64,000 bases of DNA from Vandiemenella viatica (taxonomy: Eukaryota; Arthropoda; Insecta; Orthoptera; Morabidae): positions 12,284,924-12,348,923 of the forward strand of contig JARYHS010008074.1 in assembly GCA_031002005.1 (NCBI GenBank), written 5' to 3'. Of this stretch, positions 32,166-43,996 are shown piece after piece (positions within the stretch are counted from its first letter, which is position 1; each line of letters opens with the position of its first letter). A program made the translations under genes and the position numbers. The notes below the pieces were generated by a model. It ran no database searches. It saw nothing but the letters and a program-made list of their open reading frames with translations, and was not told the origin of the DNA.

Positions 32166-33414
32166 GAATTCACTTGAGGGTATGCAATACTACTATCAAA
32201 CCTGGCGCAGCTCGTATCATCGAGTAGAAATCTTAAAAATTTCCTGATCCCTGGGAGCCGAAACTTAGTGAAGGAACGCCTCAGTCACTGAGCTACCAGT
32301 CTGTGGTGCAGTCGACTCCCAGGTCCTCTACACTGGAGGAGTGGGCGCATCTACGTTCGCTTGAAGCCCGCCAACTCCGTTATTTCAAACACCCACGACC
32401 CCGTGGGCGACAGGACCCAATGCACTGGTGGATGTCGTGGTGCCAGCCCCGTTGACTGCAGGATCCAGAGCACGGCTAGGATACGCTCGGAGATGTTTAT
32501 GAAGTTGTCGGTACCATTGGGACAACCCCTGAGGTCCAGAGTCTGCAACAGAAAAAAAAAACCACATTAATTATGTAGTAACATAGTGGAAGTAATGCAC
32601 TCATTATATAGGAATACAATAATAATGTAAAAGCCTGTAGACCGACCTCCACTGCTCGTTCCTTGTCGGCGGCCTTGTGGCCGATAGTTCCGAGTGCTAT
32701 GACATCACGTACCGTCGTTGTAGTTAAAACTGTTGACCGGAGTAGATGCAGTGAGGCCTAGCATGTCTATTTCCCTCCGCAGCATCTCTGTCAATGAACT
32801 CATTTTTCCTGGCAACAAATGAAAATATTTGGTAATAAAAATATACACATACTCTTAAAACATTTCACTACTATATAAAATCTACTTACAGAAATCATCT
32901 AACCCATATTGGTTGCAATCTGCAGGCATTTCCCCTATATGAAAAGAAAATTGATTAGAATTAACTAAACCTGGATCTCCGCGTAATCACCAACATCTAT
33001 TTACTCGTCAGTATTTTTTATGGATTTAGTTACAACATATTTAGACAACTATGAATTTGAACTTAATTGAAATGAAGTAAGGATATTAAGCAGTAAAAAA
33101 AAAAAAAGATTATCACTGCGGTACCTTCATTAAACGTAATCATCTGTTTTCTAGTTACAGGTAATTTTATGGTTCTAATTAGTTCTTGCAGACCTAATTT
33201 TTTTAGATAGGCGTACAGAATGTTTCTCAAATTAAAGTTTCACGATCGTGAGTACCGACTGAAAACCGCTTTGTTAACTGTCAATCTGCTCTGGTCCTCC
33301 AAATACTTCGTTTAATTAAAATACGTCTTTTAACTTCTTCTGCAAGAATTCTTGGACTCAATAGCTTTCATTGAAACTGTGTCCTTTGATGGTTTTCCTT
33401 TTATACTTGCACAG
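32166..33414. other. Intron 4 (copy 2), distal part with antisense exon-like blocks
   Basis: Counterpart of 11561-12803. The TLDLRGCPNG block (32351-32547) and the MSSLTEMLRREIDM block (about 32640-32808, with one extra A before its ATG) are both present. The interrupted frame is shared with copy 1. Confidence 0.3.
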
Positions 33415-33621
33415 ATGAGCGAATGGCATGAGGTTCTGGCAACAGTAACTGGAAGTGCTGCTTCTCTGAGGCTGGACAACGCAGCAGATTGGCTGGAAAC
33501 CGAAATGACGTGCTCTCCTTCTTATCCGGAGCTGGACCATCCCATGAGAGTAGGAGAGAACTTCCAGGGACAGATCCAGGAAATCGTCATTAACTACACA
33601 CCCCTGAGTCTGCGTCAGCCG
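33415..33621 (+). CDS. Exon 5, second copy (laminin-G-like domain 1, second half)
   Basis: A 207-bp phase 0-0 exon, identical protein to 12804-13010, same splice sites. Confidence 0.92.
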
Positions 33622-34392
33622 GTAAAGTACTCACTGCCATCTGCTTCGTTGACTTTGTGAAACGTGTTGGTATAAAATAATGTGTTATGTCCAAATTAAA
33701 GGGATCAGATGATGAATCTCTCTCTCTGTCTTTTTTTTTTTAATTTTAAAAAATAAATTCGATGTAAAGGACCTTTTCTGTGGTACTAAAGCACTCTCCG
33801 CATTTCTTTTCATTCTATTAGGTTCATTTCATATCCTACTATGATTATATCTAATAATACTATGATTTTTTTTTAAGTTAACGGGAACGAGAGCAAAACA
33901 CACAGCCAAACAGAAATATACGCTGATTATTAAGGTCAAGTAACAAGGAAATCATGTGTAGAGGGTTATCTGGTTTGAATTACTTGAATAATGCAGACGA
34001 ATCTAGTTGCCTTGTCGGTCGAACCGACAGAACACGATACTTCTGTTTTATACATTTTTTGCTAGTGTCCGTTTTATACATTTTACCAACGACTTTTGGT
34101 GCTATTACTAAATTAATTCCATTCCTTCAAAAATATCATGGATGAAATGCTTCTTGCCAATCTTTATCCTGCGTCATTATGACTTCGGAGATAAGCCATA
34201 ATGAGTATCAGATATGGACTTTCATGTAGAGTTCTCGGAAGAGTATGAAGGATGCTACGAATGTAAAATGATATATCTAAAAAGAATCGGCTCGGGTTAT
34301 TTGAAGCGCCTATATATGCTATGAGGGAAATATATAATCACAGCAGGCGAGCACGTAGCAAGCGACCACGTGCTCAACAGGTGTCAGACGAC
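33622..34392. other. Intron 5 (copy 2), proximal part
   Basis: Counterpart of 13011-13786 with small deletions (TGTTATGTCC versus TGTTATCGTCC, and GATGAAATG versus GATGAGTAATG). Confidence 0.5.
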
Positions 34393-34639
34393 TATTCTTT
34401 TTTTTTGCTTGGGTTTTACGCCTCGTCGACAGCGAGGTTATTACAGGCGGGATGGTATTGGGGCAAGGAACAGGAAGGAATTCGGCCATGACCTTTTTGA
34501 AGGAAGCATCCCAGCATTCACCTGGAGTGATTTGGGGAAACCATGGAAAACCCAAATCTGGATGCCCGGACGGGGATTCGAACCCACGTCCTCCCGAATG
34601 CGAGCCCAGAACGCTAACCCTTCACCCACCACGCTCGGT
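34393..34639 (-). mobile_element. SINE family B (copy 2)
   Basis: Same insertion, length and imperfect target duplication as 13787-14033. Confidence 0.85.
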
Positions 34640-34759
34640 GTGTCAGATGACGTCGTGATAAATAACACGTATATGAGACTACTTCATAGGCGAATATGGC
34701 AGCCCGTAAGGTAAAATAAGTCATTAGAAACTACCGATGATATGTACTTTTAGCAACTA

Positions 34760-34801
34760 CTTAAGCAGTCTCCAATATCTATATATTGGAGACTGCTTAA
34801 G
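34760..34801. repeat. Perfect 19-bp inverted repeat (copy 2)
   Basis: Identical to 14154-14195, including the loop CTAT. Confidence 0.9.
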
Positions 34802-34880
34802 GCACCATAGGCAAACAAACATGTAGGCACTGTATTGGCTATTGCAGAGGGCACGTAGAGCTATTACAACAACTGCTTAC

Positions 34881-35012
34881 GGCCTTCCCCTCGTCAACGT
34901 GAAGGTCCGTAGAGGCGGGAAAGGACTGGAGACAAGGAAACAGAAGGAATTCGCCCATGGTCTTTTGAAGGAAGCATCCTGCCATTCGACTGGCGTGATT
35001 TGCGGAAACCAG
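34881..35012 (-). mobile_element. SINE family B fragment (copy 2)
   Basis: Counterpart of 14275-14406. Confidence 0.7.
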
Positions 35013-35949
35013 TTATTACAATAAGATTTAGTTGTATAAGAAAGTACAGGAATGGAAATGACAGACACTTTAGCAAAAAATGCTGTAGAATCGAGTATTG
35101 AAGAATGTTTGTTATTATTCCCCCATCCCTGAATTTCTTCTATAATTACCTTTTAATTTTCTATTTTGTATTTATATTAAAAAATGTGTTTATGAGATAG
35201 TTGTATGGTATCTATCCAAATCGCAATACAAAAATCAATAGGTAACTCGGGATAAGGTATACGACGAAGCAGTAACTGAAATTTGAACCACCATTAAATG
35301 TACTAAAGAAATTGCATGTTGATTCCTCAGATGAATGTGGGGGTGTGAGATTTCTCAACACTCAGCAAGTTTCTTTAAAAAGATACGAGGGATGTCTTAA
35401 TGGAAAAGCTTTTCTATGTTGTTTCGTATTGTCGTCTGTCGAAGCGTCGACTTTCATTGATAATTGCAATCAATTTACTTGCCACTCTTCCATAGTGTTA
35501 CCAGGAGACCGAGTAGTGAACGTTCTTTCGAAAATAAAAACGATACACAAAAATATAAAACCACAGTAAAAATTTGCAGTGAGATATTTGTGTTAAACGT
35601 TATTATTAAATTCCAGAATAGACTAGCAAATAGAAATTATAGTTTACCACTACAGTCAGCCCCTGTTTTTTACCTAAATCTAATTGGGCGTTTCTAAGAT
35701 GATAGTGTTTTGAGTATTCATAAATATTCTGCTGTTCCAGTTCTTTAGCTTAGTTTTAAACCAATTTTCTCAGAGAGAGTGGAAAGAAATGTTCACTGCA
35801 CGAAAGGTTTATTTTATTGCCGTGTGAATCACTTTTCAGTGTGTCACATATACTGGTAGGAAAATATTATTTGTTCTGTGAATTATGTTCTTGGTACATT
35901 GGTGACATTATCGATACAAAGAAAACTTACGAGGAAACTTTTTTTTCAG
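35013..35949. other. Intron 5 (copy 2), distal part
   Basis: Counterpart of 14407-15342. Near 35775 the two copies differ (GAGAGTGGAAAGAAATG versus GAGAAGATAATGAAATG). Confidence 0.5.
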
Positions 35950-36093
35950 AAATCTGGTCGTTCAAATGGAATAGAACCATTTTCCACCTCTAACGTAGTG
36001 TACGAGCTTGCTGATCGAGAAGAAAGTTACAGAAATATTGTCGGCAGTGAGCTGATCCGTGCGCCTTGCGAGAGTAAAGATGGAAACTGGACG
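35950..36093 (+). CDS. Exon 6, second copy (linker)
   Basis: Identical in protein and splice sites to 15343-15486. Phase-0 end; joins in frame to exon 7 at 43667. Confidence 0.88.
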
Positions 36094-36230
36094 GTAAGTT
36101 AAGAGGAAGAGCTGAAATGCTCCAAGAAGACAGTTTTAAGATTTTTCAGTTAGAGTAAATAGCAAATAACGCATTGTTGTACTGGCAGGACGAATATCGC
36201 ACAGAGGATGGTACTTCAGAAGTTACGTGG

Positions 36231-36429
36231 CGCCGGCCTCGGTAGCGTAGGGGCTAGAGTGCTAGCTCCACGTGCCCACGGCCGCCGGTTCGAATCCGGC
36301 CGCGGGCATGGATGTTAAGTGTTGTGTGTCTGTGTGAATGTCTTGTCCGTCCTGTGGCGTCCATACATTGGAAAAAATACACATTGAGCTGGCTGTATGG
36401 CCTCCGTTGCCGAATGCCATAAAAAAAAA
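36231..36429 (+). mobile_element. tRNA-derived SINE, family A (copy 2)
   Basis: Same insertion and same AAGTTACGTGG target duplication as 15624-15823, one A shorter in the tail. Confidence 0.93.
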
Positions 36430-37074
36430 AAGTTACGTGGCTTGTACTTTGTATACGTTGCATGATCGTAGCTGAGTTTCCTAAAACGCAGTGCCGCGTT
36501 TGAATCTCAGAGCGTATGTAATGAAGGCCTACTTTATTCCCTTCTGGGTGTTCCATCCGCTGGTTTGAGAAGTTAAACTAGGTAGATCTTGAACGTTTGT
36601 TGCTGGAAGTTGGCACGCACTTCACCTTCTTTCTTGTACATCTTTATGCACATCATACACACGAACAACATGCACTCATCTCAGTTGCCTTAAACCTACG
36701 TCAGGGTGATACCCGTGAAGGGGGTCCCCTCCATACTAGAGCAACTGTCTGTCCAATGATTTGCGACCTCATCAACCCTCTCCGGTAAAAGCAAGATTTT
36801 GGAACTTCTCCCTACCAACAACCAAACGTGTTCTACCAGATTTAGTTTATTATCAAATGATATGACACAATATTTACAATTTATGCCTCAAACAAGTAAC
36901 TCCTACTCTATCCTACAATCATTCACAGCCTCCTTCGTTTTCTGTTGTATACCTAGTAAGCTTATATTGTGCTATTCGGATTACAATGGATTAGCGATGC
37001 AAGAAAACAATTCAGCTTTTAGATAATTATATGACTTCCTTATTTTGTGCCCAATATTCGCGCGTGTTCATTAC
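36430..37074. other. Intron 6 (copy 2), no gene; empty site of the gypsy insertion
   Basis: Counterpart of 15824-16462. At 37068 the sequence continues CGCGCGTGTT|CATTACTGG with no LTR, so this haplotype lacks the gypsy element found at 16463. Confidence 0.7.
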
Positions 37075-39560
37075 TGGTTCTTAATTAAGTAGCCTCAAAG
37101 CCTATAAAAATGACGGGCTGAATGGAGTGTTCTGGCAATCCATTTCTTTGCATTTGGTTAACTAAACAGAATCGTTCTAAACTAAAGCTCAATGTGCTGT
37201 AGCAAAACGTTTCAGTTGCCAACTTGGTTCAAATGTTATTTCAACTTAACCACAAATTTTTCTAATATTGCCGCTAGAAAATCAAAACTTTAATCACATG
37301 CGAATTAATACATTCCCTGTATCCCATGTTAATGTCATCATGCATTGCGATATAAACTTGATCCAACATCTTCACGGGTTCTTACATCTTTCTTTTTCGT
37401 TATTCCTGACGCAAATCGATGTTTTAACGGTTCACAAAGTATACATGTGCCTGAAATAATGACCCCATTAATATGACGTCAGTGAAAACGAAAAATACTA
37501 AAAATAAATCTTAAAAGTTTACGCTATGCCACGTAATTCTAGTTTCAATTGTGTTGTATGCGGCGATCAATTTTGAACTAATTTCATTCAAACCAAGTAA
37601 TGACTTCAATAAAAAAGCAACTAACAATTAATTTGCCGATTAAAACTAAATACATACTTTTCTATCAATGTTCTGACAATTTTCTTCTTTGCAGTTGCTT
37701 AAGTAATTATAATTGTAATAAAATAAAGCTCAATGTAATTACTTGCGCTGTAGCAAGAAGTTTCAGTTATCGTCCAGGTTGCATTTCAACCTAACCACAA
37801 AGTACGCTAAAACTGCCGCCAGAAATACTTCCATTACATGCATATTAATACATTGCGATTAAACTTGATCAAAAATCTGTGCGGGTTCTTACATCGGTTC
37901 AAGTTTATGTCGGTATACGAGTCGTCACTAACTGAAGATAGAGGAGAATCGGGTAATATGGAATACCATTTGTTTTGTTGTACAAAACAATACTGAAAAT
38001 AATTTAACACCTGAAACTAAAACCAATACAATCTACAACTTCTTGTGATAACATATATCTAATAAAAAGCTGTCAAAACAGATTTTATTTATTAGTAACA
38101 TATAGTTTTAAAAAAATTGTCATTTGGAGGGTAATATGGAATAGAAGATTTCAAATAACGTAAACTATCTGGAATTGAGTTAAACGGATTTATAATACTT
38201 TTTAGTCAACATCATCATCATCTATGTCGGATTCAATAGCTATCGCTTCTTTCTTTTTCGGCTGTCTTAAAAAAAACATAATTAATGAATTAAATAAGAA
38301 ATATTTACTTTCTCAATTGTTATTTTATTATTTTCGATCAATATTAACAAAAATCGTATTACTAATATTATATTTGATTAAAAATGTATTTAAACTTAGT
38401 AATTATTTTTCTGGTTGTATGAAATACCACAGTTTTATGTCTGGTTTTATGGAATACTAAGTATCTCATATTACCCGAATCGCTATCTTGGACAAAATGG
38501 GCTTGATGATATTATAAAAAAAAGATGGAAGCCAGAAAAAAGACCTGTACAACAAACCATCACTCTTTTAGTACACATTACACTAAGACTAGCGATCAAT
38601 AAAATAAATATAATATTTTATATATATATTAGAAAAATTCTCGAAAGTGGAAAAACAAACTTTCTTCGATAGCAAACACAGTTCAGCTCCCAAATGACCG
38701 ACCTTCATAACAAAGCATCAGAGTAGTTTTGAGCAGCAGTTGATTGTACTTCCACTATACAGCAGCATTCGGCAGAGGAGAAACCTCGGTATTCCATATT
38801 ACCAGACTATTCCATATTACCCGATTCTCCTCTACAATGAATGTACCAATTTGCGAGTGATTGAAACTTTTATACTGTAGCGGCAACATTAACGGAGATT
38901 GTTATAGGAAAAGGCACGAGGAATTTAGTTATTATTAGTTATTTTAGCGACTTTCGTAAGCGCCACGTCACTTTGTGACGTCATGTATCGCGATATAAGC
39001 CACTCCCCTTACATTGTACTTTTATTTTATCCGTGATTCAGATCCACACAACAAAGATTGAATGGTTGCACAGTTACATAAGGCTGAAGTATGAGATCAA
39101 TGGAAGCAAAGGAAATTAAAAATAAATCTTTACAACTTACATCATTCCCGGTAAATTTAGTCTTAGTTGTAATCTATGCCATATAAACCACGATCAGTGT
39201 GGATTTGCTTTCATTAAAACGAAGTAATGATTTAAGTAACAGCACATTCATGAAAACAATTTAAATTATTTTAATAAAAAATTAATTACTCATCCCCTCT
39301 GCTGTAATGACTAGTGCCAGTTGTAATAACAATCTATCGAAACTGCCGATAACAATGCTAACCGAAAATTAAAGCTTTTATCTTACATATCTATGACCAA
39401 AGATTTTAACGAATACTCTTACATCAAATGAATATTAAATAAACATAAATCACTAATAATTATTATGTCGATTTAAACTAAATACGTTCGTTTCTTTGAG
39501 TTACTCACTCACAATATCTGCGTTTCTGTACCAATACTTAACGACTGTTTGTTTTTTTTT
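37075..39560. repeat. Cluster of ~550-bp family repeats in both orientations
   Basis: 37090-37880 is the reverse complement of diverged family units (compare GGAGTGTTCTGGCAATCC here with CAGAACACTCCGTC at 11490). About 37880-37940 continuing at 38836-39000 is a forward unit split by the 893-bp transposon. 39010-39560 is again reverse. TGACGTCA sits at about 38977. No gene is encoded. Confidence 0.65.
37941..38833 (-). mobile_element. pogo-like (Tc1/mariner superfamily) DNA element, 893 bp, degraded
   Basis: The ends are a 25-bp inverted repeat with outer part GAGGAGAATCGGGTAATATG, and each end abuts TA (37939-37940 and 38834-38835). On the minus strand an open tail near 38270-38200 reads RQPKKKEAIAIESDIDDDDV, then D and a stop: a basic then acidic C-terminus like that of pogo-type transposases. 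The rest of the enzyme is not recognisable. It is inserted in a forward copy of the ~550-bp repeat, whose two halves rejoin across it. Confidence 0.75.
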
Positions 39561-40081
39561 TAAATTGGAATATCAGTTCCAAAAGCCTGGCTTTCATATC
39601 CCACCCTTTTCTAAGGTCGTAGAAGTTTAGCGTGGATCAGAGCCGAATACCAATAGAATTTAGTGACCTCCCCTGCACTACGACACACCTCTTTTACCAA
39701 CTTACCTAGCTTCACTGTACAGTTTCTTTATATAGCGCTCTCTACCAACTAATTGTCCATAAGATGAATGGCCCTAAGCATACAGTTTTTCATTTTTGAT
39801 ATTTATGTATATTATAATTTTGTTTTTCTGATCCAAATAATGTTTACGTCTTTATCTTATATACCACACAGACATATATATATATATATATATATGTATA
39901 TACGTAGTTGAGTTCAACAAGGAACGCGTTAAGCCTACAATTGGCAGCGAGTTTCATCTTGTTTTGGAGCCAGAAGTCTTTCATTCGTTTTGAGATTACC
40001 TGTTCGTGCTGATTTGTCCATGGCGTACCGCCTTACGCCTTGACTGGACTGAAGCTGTGCCGTGTGCCCTGATTTGAGAAT
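39561..40081. other. Intron 6, distal part
   Basis: Contains a (TA)n tract at about 39872-39900. The final 180 bp lead into the 169-bp array; no exon recognised. Confidence 0.5.
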
Positions 40082-43000
40082 ATGCTCTGTGCAGTTAGCT
40101 ATACGGTCCTGGCGCGGTGTCGTCAGGTGGACGTGGCTATTAAGCTGCAGTCGGACAGACGGCGTGCTGCTGCTGGTTCCGGGAGGCCGCCCCGACAGCT
40201 TCGCGCTGGCCTCGCTGGACGGCGGCAGGGTGCGCCTGCTGGTCTGCGACGATGCTCTGTGCAGTTAGCTATACGGTCCTGGCGCGGTGTCGTCAGGTGG
40301 ACGTGGCGATTAAGCTGCAGTCGACAGACGGCGTGCTGCTGCTGGTTCCGGGAGGCCGCCCCGACAGCTTCGCGCTGGCCTCGCTGGACGGCGGCAGGGT
40401 GCGCCTGCTGGTCCGCGACGATGCTCTGTGCAGTTAGCTATACGGTCCTGGCGCGGTGTCGTCAGGTGGACGTGGCTATTAAGCTGCAGTCGACAGACGG
40501 CGTGCTGCTGCTGGTTCCGGGAGGCCGCCGCGACAGCTTCGCGCTGGCCTCGCTGGACGGCGGCAGGGTGCGCCTGCTGGTCCGCGACGATGCTCTGTGC
40601 AGTTAGCTATACGGTCCTGGCACGGTGTCGTCAGGTGGACGTGGCGATTAAGCTGCAGTCGACAGACGGCGTGCTGCTGCTGGTTCCGGGAGGCCGCCCC
40701 GACAGCTTCGCGCTGGCCTCGCTGGACGGCGGCAGGGTGCGCCTGCTGGTCCGCGACGATGCTCTGTGCAGTTAGCTATACGGTCCTGGCGCGGTGTCGT
40801 CAGGTGGACGTGGCTATTAAGCTGCAGTCGACAGACGGCGTGCTGCTGCTGGTTTCCGGAGGCCGCCGCGACAGCTTCGCGCTGGCCTCGCTGGACGGCG
40901 GCAGGGTGCGCCTGCTGGTCCGCGACGATGCTCTGTGCAGTTAGCTATACGGTCCTGGCACGGTGTCGTCAGGTGGACGTGGCGATTAAGCTGCAGTCGA
41001 CAGACGGCGTGCTGCTGCTGGTTCCGGGAGGCCGCCCCGACAGCTTCGCGCTGGCCTCGCTGGACGGCGGCAGGGTGCACCTGCTGGTCCGCGACGATGC
41101 TCTTTGCAGTTAGCTATACGGTCCTGGCGCGGTGTCGTCAGGTGGACGTGGCTATTAAGCTGCAGTCGACAGACGGCGTGCTGCTGCTGGTTCCGGGAGG
41201 CCGCCCCGACAGCTTCGCGCTGGCCTCGCTGGACGGCGGCAGGGTGCACCTGCTGGTCCGCGACGATGCTCTGTGCAGTTAGCTATACGGTCCTGGCGCG
41301 GTGTCGTCAGGTGGACGTGGCTATTAAGCTGCAGTCGACAGACGGCGTGCTGCTGCTGGTTCCGGGAGGCCGCCGCGACAGCTTCGCGCTGGCCTCGCTG
41401 GACGGCGGCAGGGTGCGCCTGCTGGTCCGCGACGATGCTCTGTGCAGTTAGCTATACGGTCCTGGCACGGTGTCGTCAGGTGGACGTGGCGATTAAGCTG
41501 CAGTCGACAGACGGCGTGCTGCTGCTGGTTCCGGGAGGGCCGCCCCGACAGCTTCGCGCTGGCCTCGCTGGACGGCGGCAGGGTGCGCCTGCTGGTCCGC
41601 GACGATGCTCTTTGCAGTTAGCTATACGATCCTGGCGCGGTGTCGTCAGGTGGACGTGGCTATTAAGCTGCAGTCGACAGACGGCGTGCTGCTGCTGGTT
41701 CCGGGAGGCCGCCCCGACAGCTTCGCGCTGGCCTCGCTGGACGGCGGCAGGGTGCGCCTGCTGGTCCGCGACGATGCTCTGTGCAGTTAGCTATACGGTC
41801 CTGGCGCGGTGTCGACAGGTGGACGTGGCTATTAAGCTGCAGTCGACAGACGGCGTGCTGCTGCTGGTTCCGGGAGGCCGCCGCGACAGCTTCGCGCTGG
41901 CCTCGCTGGACGGCGGCAGGGTGCGCCTGCTGGTCCGCGACGATGCTCTGTGCAGTTAGCTATACGGTCCTGGCACGGTGTCGTCAGGTGGACGTGGCGA
42001 TTAAGCTGCAGTCGACAGACGGCGTGCTGCTGCTGGTTCCGGGAGGCCGCCCCGACAGCTTCGCGCTGGCCTAGCTGGACGGCGGCAGGGTGCGCCTGCT
42101 GGTCCACGACGATGCTCTTTGCAGTTAGCTATACGGTCCTGGCGCGGTGTCGTCAGGTGGACGTGGCTATTAAGCTGCAGTCGACAGACGGCGTGCTGCT
42201 GCTGGTTCCGGGAGGCCGCCCCGACAGCTTCGCGCTGGCCTCGCTGCACGGCGGCAGGGTGCGCCTGCTGGTCCGCGACGATGCTCTGTGCAGTTAGCTA
42301 TACGGTCCTGGCGCGGTGTCGTCAGGTGGACGTGGCTATTAAGCTGCAGTCGACAGACGGCGTGCTGCTGCTGGTTCCGGGAGGCCGCCCCGACAGCTTC
42401 GCGCTGGCCTCGCTGGACGGCGGCAGGGTGCGCCTGCTGGTCCGCGACGATGCTCTGTGCAGTTAGCTATACGGTGTCGACAGGTGGACGTGGCTATTAA
42501 GCTGCAGTCGACAGACGGCGTGCTGCTGCTGGTTCCGGGAGGCCGCCGCGACAGCTTCGCGCTGGCCTCGCTGGACGGCGGCAGGGTGCGCCTGCTGGTC
42601 CGCGACGATGCTCTGTGCAGTTAGCTATACGGTCCTGGCACGGTGTCGTCAGGTGGACGTGGCGATTAAGCTGCAGTCGACAGACGGCGTGCTGCTGCTG
42701 GTTCCGGGAGGCCGCCCCGACAGCTTCGCGCTGGCCTAGCTGGACGGCGGCAGGGTGCGCCTGCTGGTCCACGACGATGCTCTTTGCAGTTAGCTATACG
42801 GTCCTGGCGCGGTGTCGTCAGGTGGACGTGGCTATTAAGCTGCAGTCGACAGACGGCGTGCTGCTGCTGGTTCCGGGAGGCCGCCCCGACAGCTTCGCGC
42901 TGGCCTCGCTGCACGGCGGCAGGGTGCGCCTGCTGGTCCGCGACGATGCTCTGTGCAGTTAGCTATACGGTCCTGGCGCGGTGTCGTCAGGTGGACGTGG

Positions 43001-43790
43001 CTATTAAGCTGCAGTCGACAGACGGCGTGCTGCTGCTGGTTCCGGGAGGCCGCCCCGACAGCTTCGCGCTGGCCTCGCTGGACGGCGGCAGGGTGCGCCT
43101 GCTGGTCCGCGACGATGCTCTGTGCAGTTAGCTATACGGTCCTGGCACGGTGTCGTCAGGTGGACGTGGCTATTAAGCTGCAGTCGACAGACGGCGTGCT
43201 GCTGCTGGTTCCGGGAGGCCGCCCCGACAGCTTCGCGCTGGCCTCGCTGGACGGCGGCAGGGTGCGCCTGCTGGTCCGCGACGATGCTCTGTGCAGTTAG
43301 CTATACGGTCCTGGCGCGGTGTCGTCAGGTGGACGTGGCTATTAAGCTGCAGTCGACAGACGGCGTGCTGCTGCTGGTTCCGGGAGGCCGCCCCGACAGC
43401 TTCGCGCTGGCCTCGCTGGACGGCGGCAGGGTGCGCCTGCTGGTCCGCGACGATGCTCTGTGCAGTTAGCTATACGGTCCTGGCACGGTGTCGTCAGGTG
43501 GACGTGGCGATTAAGCTGCAGTCGACAGACGGCGTGCTGCTGCTGGTTCCGGGAGGCCGCCCCGACAGCTTCGCGCTGGCCTCGCTGGACGGCGGCAGGG
43601 TGCGCCTGCTGGTTCGCGACGATGCTCTGTGCAGTTAGCTATACGGTCCTGGCGCGGTGTCGTCAGGTGGACGTGGCGATTAAGCTGCAGTCGACAGACG
43701 GCGTGCTGCTGCTGGTTCCGGGAGGCCGCCCCGACAGCTTCGCGCTGGCCTCGCTGGACGGTGGCAGGGTGCGCCTGCTGGTCCGCGACG
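40082..43790 (+). repeat. 169-bp minisatellite, 22 units, spanning the exon 7 acceptor
   Basis: Each unit holds the intron end (ATGCTCTGTGCAG to CGCGGTGTCGTCAG) followed by the first ~124 bp of exon 7 to GGTCCGCGACG. Starts are at 40082, 40252, 40421 and on to 43622. The last unit runs into the complete exon. One unit (42450-42607) lacks 11 bp (CCTGGCGCGGT). The block 41820-42470 recurs 665 bp downstream (four units minus 11 bp), so a higher-order duplication occurred. Each unit carries a TAG in one frame (GCAGTTAGC) and 169 is not a multiple of 3, so repeated translation is excluded. Confidence 0.97.
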
Positions 43791-43996
43791 GGGAGCTGCG
43801 GGCGGAGACCGCTGCTGGGGACCAGCTGGGCGCTGGCTCGTGGCTGTTCCTGCGCGCCACGCCCGCGGGAGTCAGCGTGAACGGCGGGGAGCTCGTCACC
43901 CTGCCCGAGGCGGGCCACGGCGAGGGAGAGACCGGCACGCCGGCCGTCGCCTGCCAGGGCGACCTGTTCGTCGGCAACCTCCCCGCTGGCCTCAAG
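43667..43996 (+). CDS. Exon 7: laminin-G-like domain 2, first part
   Basis: Uses the acceptor GGTGTCGTCAG of the last array unit (phase 0, matching exon 6) and donor CTCAAG|GTCAGC. It reads VDVAIKLQSTDGVLLLVPGG, RPDSFALASLDGGRVRLLVR, then DGELRAETAAGDQ, GSWLFLRATPAGVSVNGGE and GDLFVGNLPAGLK. The F-x-x-x-TxxxGxLLL start, the LxxGxVxLxxxxG middle and the FVGNLP loop are those of a laminin-G domain. Very GC-rich. Twenty-one upstream copies of its acceptor make acceptor choice ambiguous; only the last gives a complete exon without frameshift. Confidence 0.93.

Larger units (their letters stand above)
19350..37068 (+). repeat. Copy 2 of the duplicated segment (exons 2-6), 17.7 kb
   Basis: Homologous throughout to 4141-16462. 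It is longer mainly through a 1,356-bp insertion at 19707-21062 and the 118-bp array at 25135-29280. Differences elsewhere are scattered substitutions and one- or few-base indels. Past 37068 it continues into sequence absent from copy 1, where the gypsy LTR sits. Confidence 0.95.

Noticed and set aside
40082..43660. Repeated 115-codon open frames and their antisense partners in the 169-bp array
   Set aside because: Each is one and a bit repeat units bounded by the same TAG. Only the frame of the last unit continues into the laminin-G exon.
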